Shown piece after piece: positions 23,444 to 31,553 of a stretch of 64,000 bases of DNA. A model generated the notes under the pieces. The model saw only the letters and a list, made by a program, of their open reading frames with translations, ran no database searches and had not been told where the DNA came from. Location of the stretch: positions 1-64,000 of the forward strand of contig NZ_JAIVKL010000007.1 of assembly GCF_020524045.1 (NCBI RefSeq), read 5' to 3'. Numbering within the stretch: the first letter of the stretch is position 1; every line of letters starts with the position of its first letter. Both the position numbers and the translations under genes were made by a program. The stretch comes from Metabacillus litoralis. GTDB taxonomy: Bacteria; Bacillota; Bacilli; Bacillales; Bacillaceae.

Positions 23444-25243
23444 ATGATGAATTTACCTACTTTCAACACAACATGGGATTTAGAATCTCTCTTTAAAGGG
23501 GGAAGCCAGTCAAATGATTTCATCAGTTACTTGCATGACACACAATTAAAGGTCGAGCAACTAAATCAAATGACGCTCAAATGGCCACTTTCATTTAAGG
23601 TGGAAGATGTATCATTACTAATAGAAATTATCAATAGTATGTCTACCATTATCATTAAATTAGAGCAAGCAAATTCCTTTGTAGGATGTTTACAAGCACA
23701 AAATACAGCTGATAAAGAGGCGAACTTACTAAGATCAAGGGTTACATCTTTGAATACTGAATTTTCAAAAGTAGTTGTAAAAATTGATCAGCTACTAGGT
23801 GATATTGATGAAGATACTTGGAAGCAAGTGTTAAAGAAATCTGAAATAAAAGAACTTACATACATAGTGAATGAAATGCGAAACCAGTCTAAAGAAAAAT
23901 TATCTGTAGAAAAAGAGCAGTTAATTCAAGAATTATCTGTAGATGGTTATATTGGTTGGGAGCAGCTTTATGATCTCCTTGTTTCAAACGTGCAAATTCC
24001 TTATAACGATAACGGTGTTGAGAAAGTCTTATCAGTTGGTCAAGCATCTAACAAATTTTCTGATTCAAATCGTGAATTGCGAAAAGAAATGTATGACAAG
24101 TGGGAAATAGCATGGGGAAATCAAAGTGATGTGTTTGCAGAAACATTAAATAGATTATCAGGTTTTCGATTGTCTGTTTATAAAGAACGAGGATGGAACA
24201 ATACCTTAAAGGAACCACTTGCTATTAATCGAATGAACAAGGAAACACTTGACACAATGTGGCAGGTGATAGCAGAAAACAAACAACCCCTTGTTGATTA
24301 TTTGAATCGAAAAGCAAAGCTCTTAGGACTAGAGAAACTGAGTTGGTACGATTTAGAAGCACCCCTTGCAAAAGCAGATTCTGTGATGACCTATCAAGAA
24401 GGTGCGGAATTTATTTTAAAACAGTTTAGCCAGTTTGGTCCTCAATTGACTGCGTTTACAAAAGAGGCCTTTGAAAAGCAGTGGATTGAAGCAGAAGATC
24501 GACCGAATAAGGCACCGGGTGGATTTTGTACAGGATTACCTGAAACAAATGAATCGAGAATTTTTATGACATATTCCGGTACACCTTCAAATTTATCAAC
24601 TCTTGCACATGAATTAGGTCATGCCTTCCATTCATACGCAATGAAGGATGTACATCCTTTAAATAGTGATTATGCAATGAATGTTGCTGAAACGGCATCC
24701 ACTTTTGCTGAAATGATTGTAGCAGATGCTGCATTAAAGCAAGCCACTAATCATGATGAGAGACTAGCATTACTAGACGATAAATTACAAAGAAGTGTAG
24801 CCATGCTCATGAATATTCATTCACGCTTCCTTTTTGAAACAGCTTTTTATGAAGAAAGAAAACATGGATATGTATCAAGTGAGAAATTATCAACACTTAT
24901 GCTCAATGCACAAAAAGAGGGATATTCTGATTCATTAGAAGATTATCATCCACTTTTTTGGGCATCAAAGCTTCATTTCTTTATAACAGATGTACCTTTT
25001 TATAATTTCCCTTATACATTTGGCTATTTATTTTCACTTGGAATTTATGCAAATGCTCTTGAGGAAGGCAAAGAATTCGAACAGAAGTACATTGACTTAT
25101 TAAAGGATACAGGTTCAATGACTGTTGAAGATTTAGCAATGAAACATTTATCAGTTGATTTAACGAAAAAAGAATTCTGGGAAAAAGCTGTTAACATGGC
25201 TACAAGTGATGTGGAAGAATTTATTAAGCTAACAAATAAATAA
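23444..25243 (+). CDS. pepF: Oligoendopeptidase F (peptidase family M3B)
   Basis: 599 residues, a cytosolic zinc metallopeptidase cleaving short peptides. The HEXXH zinc motif is LAHELGHAFHS near residues 389-393, with the third ligand Glu in NVAETASTFAEM near 417. The N-terminal oligoendopeptidase domain (about 110-180) and the long helical catalytic bowl are of normal length. Two adjacent ATGs; the first is used. Its stop codon TAA lies inside the target duplication of a MITE inserted right after it, so the native terminator has probably been displaced. Confidence 0.9.
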   Translation: MMNLPTFNTTWDLESLFKGGSQSNDFISYLHDTQLKVEQLNQMTLKWPLSFKVEDVSLLIEIINSMSTIIIKLEQANSFVGCLQAQNTADKEANLLRSRVTSLNTEFSKVVVKIDQLLGDIDEDTWKQVLKKSEIKELTYIVNEMRNQSKEKLSVEKEQLIQELSVDGYIGWEQLYDLLVSNVQIPYNDNGVEKVLSVGQASNKFSDSNRELRKEMYDKWEIAWGNQSDVFAETLNRLSGFRLSVYKERGWNNTLKEPLAINRMNKETLDTMWQVIAENKQPLVDYLNRKAKLLGLEKLSWYDLEAPLAKADSVMTYQEGAEFILKQFSQFGPQLTAFTKEAFEKQWIEAEDRPNKAPGGFCTGLPETNESRIFMTYSGTPSNLSTLAHELGHAFHSYAMKDVHPLNSDYAMNVAETASTFAEMIVADAALKQATNHDERLALLDDKLQRSVAMLMNIHSRFLFETAFYEERKHGYVSSEKLSTLMLNAQKEGYSDSLEDYHPLFWASKLHFFITDVPFYNFPYTFGYLFSLGIYANALEEGKEFEQKYIDLLKDTGSMTVEDLAMKHLSVDLTKKEFWEKAVNMATSDVEEFIKLTNK

Positions 25244-25406
25244 GGACTCTTTTCTGAAAGATTGTTGCTACTTGAACTAATTCTCTGTTAGAAACAGTGT
25301 TTATTATCGTATAAAGGTATTGTTCCAGAAGAAAAGATGCCACTAGACTTTATATAGTGCTGTTTCCATCAAGTATTAAAAAGCAACAAAATTTACAAAA
25401 GCAGCC
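25244..25406 (-). mobile_element. MITE family A, copy 4
   Basis: About 163 bp, opposite to copies 2 and 3. Left end GGACTCTTTTCTGAAAGATT...GTTGCT, right end AAGCAACAAAATTTAC...GCAGCC. TAAATAA is repeated at 25237-25243 and 25407-25413; the left duplicate includes the pepF stop codon. Core AAAAGATGCCACTAGACTT is shared with copy 1. Confidence 0.85.
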
Positions 25407-25483
25407 TAAATAATTTAATGGAAAAGGTTTCTAAATGAATAAAAAAAGGAAAAGAATAGAAAATTAAAAAAGAGGTGGTTTTC

Positions 25484-26713
25484 TTGAGGTTAGCAACAAA
25501 AATAATAATCGGGTTAGTATTAGGTGCAATCGTTGGGTTAGTTCTGAATATTGTATCTCCTGATTTATTTACTACATTAAATACATTTTTATTTACTCCA
25601 CTTGGTCAAATCTTTTTGAATTTGATTAAAATGCTTGTTGTTCCAATTGTATTTTTCTCTATTACTCTTGGTGTAGCAGGATTAGGAGATCCTAAAAAGC
25701 TTGGAAGAATGGGCTTAAAAACTATTAGTTTCTTTCTAATAACCACAGCAATTGCTATTATCATTGGTCTATCACTTTCAAGCATCATTCAACCAGGAAA
25801 CATAGGAAGCTTTAATACAGAAGGTGTTGAATTTGAAGCACAAGAAGCTCCATCTACGGTTGAGACATTACTGAATATCATTCCTGCAAATCCAATTCAA
25901 GCTTTTGCAGAAGGAAATATGTTGCAAATTATCGCCTTTTCTATTTTCGTTGGTCTGGGAATTACAATGTTAGGTGAAAAAGCTAGCGCATTACTTAAGT
26001 TTGTTGAACAAGGAAACAACTTAATGATGTATTTAGTGAACTTGATTATGAAATTTGCCCCATATGGTACATTTGGTTTAATTGCAACAGCTGTTGGTAG
26101 TCAAGGGTACTCAGCTATTAAAGCGATGGGCTTATATATGTTCGTTGTTATATTGGCTTTAGTTATTCACGCAATTGTTACCTACGGTTCGGCTGTATAT
26201 TTCCTTGCTAAGTATAATCCATTAACTTTTTTCAAAAAGTTTGCACCAGCTATGACTGTTGCTTTTAGTACGTCAAGTAGTAATGCAACACTACCTATTT
26301 CAATGGAAACTGCTCAAAAAGAATTAAAGGTTCCAGAACCCATAAGTAGTTTTGTTCAACCTCTAGGCGCAACAATCAATATGGATGGAACAGCCATTAT
26401 GCAAGGTGTTGCAACTGTGTTTATCGCTCAGGTATATGGCGAAGCACTTACGACAATGGAGCTAGTTACAGTTGTTTTAACTGCTGTGTTAGCTAGTATC
26501 GGTACTGCTGGTGTTCCTGGTGTAGGGCTAATTTTATTAGCAATGGTTCTAAGCTCAGTAGGTTTACCTGTAGCAGGTATTGGCTTAATTATTGGTATTG
26601 ATCGCTTACTAGATATGGCACGTACAGCAGTGAATATTACTGGTGATGCTGCATGTGCATTAATTGTTTCTGAAACTGAAAAGAAACACACAAACCTCGC
26701 AGAATCTAAATGA
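25484..26713 (+). CDS. Dicarboxylate/amino acid:cation symporter (DAACS family)
   Basis: 409 residues, eight membrane helices plus two re-entrant hairpins. Key motifs: Ser-rich tip STSSSNATLP (about 262-271), NMDGTA in helix 7 (about 299-304), GTAGVPG hairpin 2 tip (about 343-349) and DRLLDMARTAVNITGD in helix 8 (about 371-386). The substrate is likely glutamate/aspartate or another small acid or amino acid; the lack of the usual Arg in helix 8 argues against assigning plain glutamate. The TTG at 25484 has AGAGGTGG upstream; an earlier GTG overlaps that site. It is monocistronic with a strong terminator. Confidence 0.85.
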   Translation: MRLATKIIIGLVLGAIVGLVLNIVSPDLFTTLNTFLFTPLGQIFLNLIKMLVVPIVFFSITLGVAGLGDPKKLGRMGLKTISFFLITTAIAIIIGLSLSSIIQPGNIGSFNTEGVEFEAQEAPSTVETLLNIIPANPIQAFAEGNMLQIIAFSIFVGLGITMLGEKASALLKFVEQGNNLMMYLVNLIMKFAPYGTFGLIATAVGSQGYSAIKAMGLYMFVVILALVIHAIVTYGSAVYFLAKYNPLTFFKKFAPAMTVAFSTSSSNATLPISMETAQKELKVPEPISSFVQPLGATINMDGTAIMQGVATVFIAQVYGEALTTMELVTVVLTAVLASIGTAGVPGVGLILLAMVLSSVGLPVAGIGLIIGIDRLLDMARTAVNITGDAACALIVSETEKKHTNLAESK

Positions 26714-26723
26714 TAGACGATGA

Positions 26724-26755
26724 ATGTTAGCCCTGATAACGGGCTAACATTTTTT
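26724..26755 (+). terminator. Terminator after the symporter gene
   Basis: ATGTTAGCCC pairs perfectly with GGGCTAACAT around a 7-nt loop, then TTTTT. Confidence 0.9.
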
Positions 26756-26812
26756 AGTGAGGCGGTATTCTAAAAGTTTTTAATGTGGTGTCGAATTTTT
26801 GATTTTTTGTCT

Positions 26813-26912
26813 AATCGAAGATAAATTAGAAAAATCGAAGATAAATTCTTATAATCGAAGATAAATTCCGATAATCGATGACATTCTCAGGAAATCGAAG
26901 ATAAACCATCAT
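26813..26912. repeat. Tandem array 2: five 20-bp units
   Basis: AATCGAAGATAA-type units start at 26813, 26833, 26853, 26873 and 26893, exactly 20 bp apart. The fourth unit is altered (ATCGATGACA). It is preceded by TTGTCT, as in the array at 17656. Both arrays lie in intergenic DNA after a gene's 3' end. Confidence 0.9.
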
Positions 26913-26990
26913 GACTTCTCATGACAGAATTGCAAAATAATAAACAACGTTGAATTAATACAAACTTGAGTAACGAAATATATAGATTAG

Positions 26991-27020
26991 TTGAGAAAAC
27001 ACATTATGTAAGCGTATAAT
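26991..27020 (+). promoter_or_regulatory. Promoter of the ktrCD transcript
   Basis: TTGAGA (26991-26996), 18-nt spacer and TATAAT (27015-27020). The start near 27027 gives a leader of about 390 nt that contains the riboswitch. Confidence 0.65.
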
Positions 27021-27145
27021 TGAATGAAATTGGTCATTTTTAGAACTTTAAAAGGAAATTTAGTCCTTTACTACATAAATCATAGAGGAGTAAGATACAT
27101 TCATAATCATCATTATTTCTAAAAATAGAATAGATTGTTCAAAAT

Positions 27146-27285
27146 CGCTTAATCCTATAAATAGGAGCGGGGGACCCATTATTGAATCTGAATTTTTAGA
27201 TTCTGGGGTGAATCAAACCTTTGTGTTTGAAGGGCTACTCTCAATTGCCCTAATCCGACAGCTAACTTCGTAAGCGTTAGAGGGA
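27146..27285 (+). ncRNA. c-di-AMP riboswitch (ydaO/yuaA class)
   Basis: Conserved blocks appear in the right order: CGCTTAATCC, GGAGCGGGGGACCCA, GGGGTGAATC, AGGGCTACTCTC, CCTAATCCGACAGCTAAC, TTCGTAAGCG and AGAGGGAA. This class binds cyclic di-AMP and switches off potassium uptake genes when c-di-AMP is high. Its position before ktrC and ktrD agrees. It is followed by a hairpin with a T-run, consistent with transcriptional control. Confidence 0.92.
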
Positions 27286-27305
27286 ATGGACTTGTGATAA
27301 ATATA

Positions 27306-27341
27306 GTCACAGGAGTACATTAGGCCTCTGTGTCTTTTTTT
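27306..27341 (+). terminator. Riboswitch expression-platform terminator
   Basis: A GTCACAGG arm pairs imperfectly with CCTCTGTG, followed by C and seven T. It lies between the c-di-AMP aptamer and ktrC. Confidence 0.65.
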
Positions 27342-27416
27342 ATGCTTCAAAATCAATAAAAAGGATGATCGTACGAGGAAAACGTTCATTTTATGAATAG
27401 AAAGAAGGAAATTTGT

Positions 27417-28073
27417 GTGAAAAAGCAATTTGCTGTATTTGGATTAGGTCGTTTTGGTGGTAGTTTAGTAAAAGAGTTTTATGAGCTAGGAATAGAGGTA
27501 TTGGCGATCGATATAAGTGAAGAGAAAATCCAGCAATATGCCTCATATGCTACACATGCGGTTAAAGCAAATGCTCTTGATGAAACGATCTTAAAACAAC
27601 TAGGAGTTAGAAATGTAGATCATGCGTTTGTTTCATTTGGTGATAATATTGAAGCAAGTATTTTGACGTCTTTATTATTAATAGAATTAGGAGTACCACA
27701 AGTTTGGGCAAAGGCACAAAATGATTATCATCAAAAGGTATTAGAGAAAATTGGTGTGAACCGAGTCATTCATCCTGAAAGAGATATGGCAAAAAGAATT
27801 GCCCATCATATTATTTCAGAGAAAATGATAGATTATATCGAGTTATCAAAAGAATATAGTATGGTTGAGGTTATAGCTACGAAGAAATTAAACAATAAAT
27901 CATTATTTGATTTAGATATCAGGTCAAGATATGGCTGTAATATCGTAGGAATACAAAGAGGAGAAGAGATAAGTGTTTCTCCTGGTGCAGATGAAAAGAT
28001 AGGCATAGGAGATGTTTTGTTGATCATTGGAAAAAATAAAGATATTATCCGGTTCGAAGAAAATGGAATGTAA
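27417..28073 (+). CDS. ktrC: Ktr potassium uptake regulatory subunit KtrC
   Basis: 218 residues, cytoplasmic RCK protein that gates the Ktr membrane subunit. An N-terminal Rossmann nucleotide-binding domain has GLGRFGGSLVKEF (about 8-20) with Asp in LAIDISEEK, and the TrkA_C (RCK_C) domain lies at about 135-218. Conserved HPERDMAKRIAH is near 118-129. RCK_C domains of KtrA/KtrC bind c-di-AMP, so this operon may be doubly controlled, by RNA and by protein. The GTG at 27417 with AAGGAAAT upstream is preferred; an in-frame ATG at 27393 would add 8 residues. The next gene starts 3 nt after its stop. Confidence 0.9.
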   Translation: MKKQFAVFGLGRFGGSLVKEFYELGIEVLAIDISEEKIQQYASYATHAVKANALDETILKQLGVRNVDHAFVSFGDNIEASILTSLLLIELGVPQVWAKAQNDYHQKVLEKIGVNRVIHPERDMAKRIAHHIISEKMIDYIELSKEYSMVEVIATKKLNNKSLFDLDIRSRYGCNIVGIQRGEEISVSPGADEKIGIGDVLLIIGKNKDIIRFEENGM

Positions 28074-28076
28074 GGG

Positions 28077-29402
28077 ATGAAAGCAAAAAGATTTATTAAG
28101 CTAAATCCTTCACAGTTACTAGTTTTGGTGTTCGTTGTTTCCATTACTATTGGAACGATTTTACTAAAGTTACCCTTTGCTACAAATGTTTCAATTAAAT
28201 GGGTTGATGCTTTGTTTATTGCGACCTCAGCAATGACTGTCACAGGTTTAGCAACAGTAGACCCTGGTTCAACATTTACTGTTTATGGACAATTCATTAT
28301 TGCGATATTAATTCAAGTCGGTGGCTTAGGAATTATGTCATTTGCGGTATTAATTTTTATGGTTTTAGGCAAAAAAATAGGATTGAAAGAAAGAATATTA
28401 ATTCAGCACGCATTAAATCAAACATCTCTAGGTGGAGTGATTAAGCTTGTAAAGTACTTATTTATTTTTTCGATTACGATTGAAATGATTGCAATGATTT
28501 TTCTTGCCATACGTTGGGTACCTGAATATGGATGGTCACAAGGGTTATTTTATAGTTTTTTTCATTCTATATCCGCTTTTAATAATGCAGGTATCGCCCT
28601 TTGGCCAGATAATTTGATTCAATATGTTGGAGATCCTATTATTAATATTGTGATGTCTTCATTATTTATCATTGGAGGAATAGGCTTTACTGTTCTTGTT
28701 GATATCTGGCATAAAAAGAGTTTTAAAAAATTATCTTTGCATACGAAAATGATGATTGTTGGGACATTAATCATCAATGTTGTAGCGATGCTTTTCATCT
28801 TTTGTGTGGAATATAGTAACCCAAAAACATTAGGAGAGCTAACACTGGGTAACAAGCTATGGGCATCTTATTTTCAAGCTGTTTCACCAAGAACAGCCGG
28901 TTTTAATACAATTGACATAGGTGGTCTAGATGAAACGAGTATCTTCTTTATGGTTATTTTAATGTTTATAGGTGCTGGTAGCGGTTCAACAGGTGGTGGA
29001 ATTAAGTTAACCACAGCAATTGTTATTGGACTAGCAACACTTACATTTCTAAAAGGGAAAAGTGAGGTGGTTGTATCTCGTCGAACAATTCATTACTCAA
29101 CGATTGTTAAAGCACTTGCGATCTCGATGGTTAGTATTGTATTTGTGATCTGCTCCATTCTCTTATTGAATATCACAGAAAAACACGCATCATTTCTAGA
29201 CATTATGTTTGAAGTAGTTTCCGCTTTCGGTACGGTAGGACTATCAACCGGAATAACGGGAGATTTAACATCAATTGGAAAACAATTGATCATTTTTATC
29301 ATGTTTGTAGGAAAATTAGGTCCTTTAACATTGATGTTTTCTCTAGCAAAGCCATCAAAAGAAAAGATACGATATCCACAGGAGGACGTTTTAACCGGAT
29401 GA
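28077..29402 (+). CDS. ktrD: Ktr potassium uptake membrane subunit KtrD
   Basis: 441 residues, Trk/Ktr/HKT superfamily, Na+-dependent K+ uptake. There are four M1-P-M2 repeats, with P-loop glycine motifs visible as TVTGLATVD, FNNAGIALW, PRTAGFNTID and FGTVGLSTGI. The third repeat contains the Gly/Ser-rich GAGSGSTGGGIK gate loop. In B. subtilis ktrC and ktrD are separate loci; here they form an operon behind one c-di-AMP riboswitch. ATG 3 nt after ktrC; a terminator follows. Confidence 0.9.
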   Translation: MKAKRFIKLNPSQLLVLVFVVSITIGTILLKLPFATNVSIKWVDALFIATSAMTVTGLATVDPGSTFTVYGQFIIAILIQVGGLGIMSFAVLIFMVLGKKIGLKERILIQHALNQTSLGGVIKLVKYLFIFSITIEMIAMIFLAIRWVPEYGWSQGLFYSFFHSISAFNNAGIALWPDNLIQYVGDPIINIVMSSLFIIGGIGFTVLVDIWHKKSFKKLSLHTKMMIVGTLIINVVAMLFIFCVEYSNPKTLGELTLGNKLWASYFQAVSPRTAGFNTIDIGGLDETSIFFMVILMFIGAGSGSTGGGIKLTTAIVIGLATLTFLKGKSEVVVSRRTIHYSTIVKALAISMVSIVFVICSILLLNITEKHASFLDIMFEVVSAFGTVGLSTGITGDLTSIGKQLIIFIMFVGKLGPLTLMFSLAKPSKEKIRYPQEDVLTG

Positions 29403-29428
29403 GGGTGTAATGGAGTTTGCAAAAATGT

Positions 29429-29468
29429 AAGCCGACTAAAGGATCTACCTTTTGTCGGCTCTTTTTGT
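29429..29468. terminator. Terminator after ktrD
   Basis: AGCCGACtAAAGG pairs with CCTTTtGTCGGCT, then CTTTTTG. It lies between convergent ktrD and the ZIP transporter gene. Confidence 0.85.
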
Positions 29469-29480
29469 ACTTGATGTTAC

Positions 29481-30206
29481 CTATAAGTGTGATAAAAACA
29501 AAGAGCTTAATAAACCTAAAGAAGCAATCAGTCCAACGATGGCTCCTCCTTCTTCAAATGCTTCTGGCATCATTGTTGAAGCAACCATTGCAATAATCCC
29601 TCCTGCTGCAAAGGCAGATATAAAGGAAATAACAGAAACAGATGTATGTTGTAGAAAAGTAAAGCCGAGTAAGGAGCTTAAGGAAGCGAGTAGAACAACA
29701 ATTAACCACATCACTAGAATTACTTTTTTACTATATCCATCTTTTTTTAAGCCAACTGTACTTGATAAGCCTTCAGGAAAATTACTAATGAATACGGCAA
29801 TAACCATTAAATAGCTTACAGACCCTTTTCCAAGAAGACTAACACCAATGATGATAGATTCTGGAATCGCATCAAGGACTGTGCCAATAAAAATAGAGAG
29901 TCCTGAAGAATGTTCATTACTTTTTTTAGATCTTTTGCGATCTTTTCCACCTTTATTAGAAATGAATAGTTCCGAAAAAGTGAAAACTAATGATCCTGAT
30001 AAGAAACCTATTGAGGTAGCCATAAGTCCCCCTTGAGCTACTGCCTCAGATAGTAATTCAAAGGATGCGGCACCGAGTAGAACGCCAGTACCAAAGGACA
30101 TAATAAGTCCAGTGACTTTTTTTGGTAAGTTAGTATAGATGCCTAACAGAGCTCCTATTAAAATAGAGGAACCTGCAAATGCTCCCCAAAGTGCTGCCTG
30201 TAGCAA
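29481..30206 (-). CDS. ZIP-family metal transporter
   Basis: 241 residues, about eight membrane helices. The TM4-TM5 signatures IFIGTVLDAIPESIIIGVSL (about 111-130) and ISNFPEGLSSTVGL (about 152-165) contain the metal-site residues characteristic of the GufA/ZupT-type ZIP group. A Lys/Arg-rich loop replaces the His-rich loop. The substrate (Zn2+, Fe2+ or Mn2+) is not determinable. TTG start with GGAGATGAG upstream. The adjacent gene is an iron-siderophore receptor, but the two are separated by a terminator. Confidence 0.82.
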   Translation of the reverse strand: MLQAALWGAFAGSSILIGALLGIYTNLPKKVTGLIMSFGTGVLLGAASFELLSEAVAQGGLMATSIGFLSGSLVFTFSELFISNKGGKDRKRSKKSNEHSSGLSIFIGTVLDAIPESIIIGVSLLGKGSVSYLMVIAVFISNFPEGLSSTVGLKKDGYSKKVILVMWLIVVLLASLSSLLGFTFLQHTSVSVISFISAFAAGGIIAMVASTMMPEAFEEGGAIVGLIASLGLLSSLFLSHL

Positions 30207-30341
30207 AAGAACTCATCTCCTATATAAAATTCTATTTATGTCTTTACTTTTCCCTTAAAGAATAAGAAATAACAATATATAAAAGTTTTATAGCGAAGAT
30301 TGAAGATTGGTGCTTTTTTGAAATATGGTTGTGAAAAGGCA

Positions 30342-30376
30342 AGAAAAAAACCGACTGAATATTATCAGTCGGCCTT
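30342..30376 (-). terminator. Terminator after the siderophore-binding protein gene
   Basis: On the minus strand CCGACTGA pairs with TCAGTCGG around an AT loop, followed by a run of T (A-run at 30342-30349 on the plus strand). Confidence 0.85.
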
Positions 30377-30383
30377 TCCAGTG

Positions 30384-31385
30384 TTATTCAGATATCTTTT
30401 GCTCAATATCATCTAAAAGTAAATTAGCTGCAAGAACACCACCAGCTGTGTTCCAAATAGAGTCATCAACTTTGTAAGCTTTTTCTGCTTTTACAACTTC
30501 AAGGTTTTTCCAAAGAGGATCGGTTGTCCACTCTTCTTCTGTTTTGTTTGCTTCTTGATCTTCTGGAGTTGTATAAGTGAAGTAAAATAAGATGTCTCCA
30601 TCCATTTTTGGAATAACTTCTTTACCAACTTCACGAGCAAATAAATCTTCAGGATTATCAGAGAAAACGTCTTCTAACACGCTCGGACGACTGAACCCTA
30701 ATTTTTCAAGAATAACTCCTGAGAAAGAATCTTTATAGTAGATTCTAGTTTTACCTGCCATAAAACGAACAACTGAAACATCTTGGTTAATTTTGTCACC
30801 AGCAGATTCTTTTATTTCAGTAATACGGTTTTCAAAATCCTCAATCACTTTATTTCCTTCGTCTTCTTTATTTAATGCTTTTGCATAAACTTTAAAATTC
30901 TCTTGCCATTCACCTTTTAATGTTTCTGTGAAAACAGTAGGTGCAATTTTATTTAGTTGCTCATAGACTTTTTCTTGTCTTAACTTGTTACCGATAATGA
31001 GATCTGGTTGAAGTTTAGCAATAGCCTCAATATTTACATCACTTTCTGTCCCAACAACTTGAACATCTTTCATGTCATCTTTTATATGCTCATACCAAGG
31101 GTCTCCAGACCAAGATTGTACAGCACCAACAGGTGTAACCCCCATTGATAATAGGGCTTCTGTTCCTTCATTTGTTAAAATAACAACTTTTTCAGGAGTT
31201 CCAGTAATTTCTGTAGAACCCATAGCATGATCAATTGTATATGTTTCTTCAGCTGGAGCATCACTAGTTCCTTCAGTTGTTTCATCTTTACCTTCGTCAG
31301 CAGTGTTTCCACAAGCTGCAAGTATTAGCATGGTAATACTTAATAATAATAATGTTAACCATGACTTTTTATATGTAGTCATCAT
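30384..31385 (-). CDS. yfiY: Ferri-siderophore-binding lipoprotein (YfiY-like)
   Basis: 333 residues. The lipoprotein signal peptide ends LAAC, with lipid-modified Cys near residue 25. An acidic Thr/Glu linker follows, then a two-lobed periplasmic-binding fold (Peripla_BP_2) with the long backbone helix typical of FhuD/FepB-type receptors. In B. subtilis YfiY with YfiZ-YfhA imports hydroxamate/citrate siderophores (schizokinen, arthrobactin) using ATPase YusV; all four are together here. It is divergent from yfiZ over three Fur boxes. The ligand is inferred from the relatives. Confidence 0.87.
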   Translation of the reverse strand: MMTTYKKSWLTLLLLSITMLILAACGNTADEGKDETTEGTSDAPAEETYTIDHAMGSTEITGTPEKVVILTNEGTEALLSMGVTPVGAVQSWSGDPWYEHIKDDMKDVQVVGTESDVNIEAIAKLQPDLIIGNKLRQEKVYEQLNKIAPTVFTETLKGEWQENFKVYAKALNKEDEGNKVIEDFENRITEIKESAGDKINQDVSVVRFMAGKTRIYYKDSFSGVILEKLGFSRPSVLEDVFSDNPEDLFAREVGKEVIPKMDGDILFYFTYTTPEDQEANKTEEEWTTDPLWKNLEVVKAEKAYKVDDSIWNTAGGVLAANLLLDDIEQKISE

Positions 31386-31406
31386 GTTCTTACCCCCAAA
31401 ATAGTA

Positions 31407-31421
31407 TGATAATCGTTTTCA
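31407..31421. promoter_or_regulatory. Fur box 1
   Basis: TGATAATCGTTTTCA matches the 7-1-7 Fur motif TGATAATNATTATCA with a few mismatches. It lies close to the yfiY start. Confidence 0.7.
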
Positions 31422-31434
31422 TTTCCAAGGTAAA

Positions 31435-31449
31435 TGATAATTGTTATCA
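31435..31449. promoter_or_regulatory. Fur box 2
   Basis: TGATAATTGTTATCA matches the 7-1-7 Fur motif at all but one position. Confidence 0.85.
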
Positions 31450-31470
31450 AATGAGTTGTCAATCTTTAAT

Positions 31471-31485
31471 TGAAAATGATTTTCA
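31471..31485. promoter_or_regulatory. Fur box 3
   Basis: TGAAAATGATTTTCA is a perfect 7-1-7 palindrome, closest to yfiZ. With boxes 1 and 2 it covers both divergent promoters. Confidence 0.85.
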
Positions 31486-31553
31486 AAGTCATTGTTTTTT
31501 GATAGAATAAACTTTAGAAAATAAGATGATCCGTGAATATAAGGAGTTCCTAT

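Noticed and set aside
28619-29422. Leftward frames opposite ktrD
   Set aside because: Antisense shadows of a membrane protein gene; none has a start signal.
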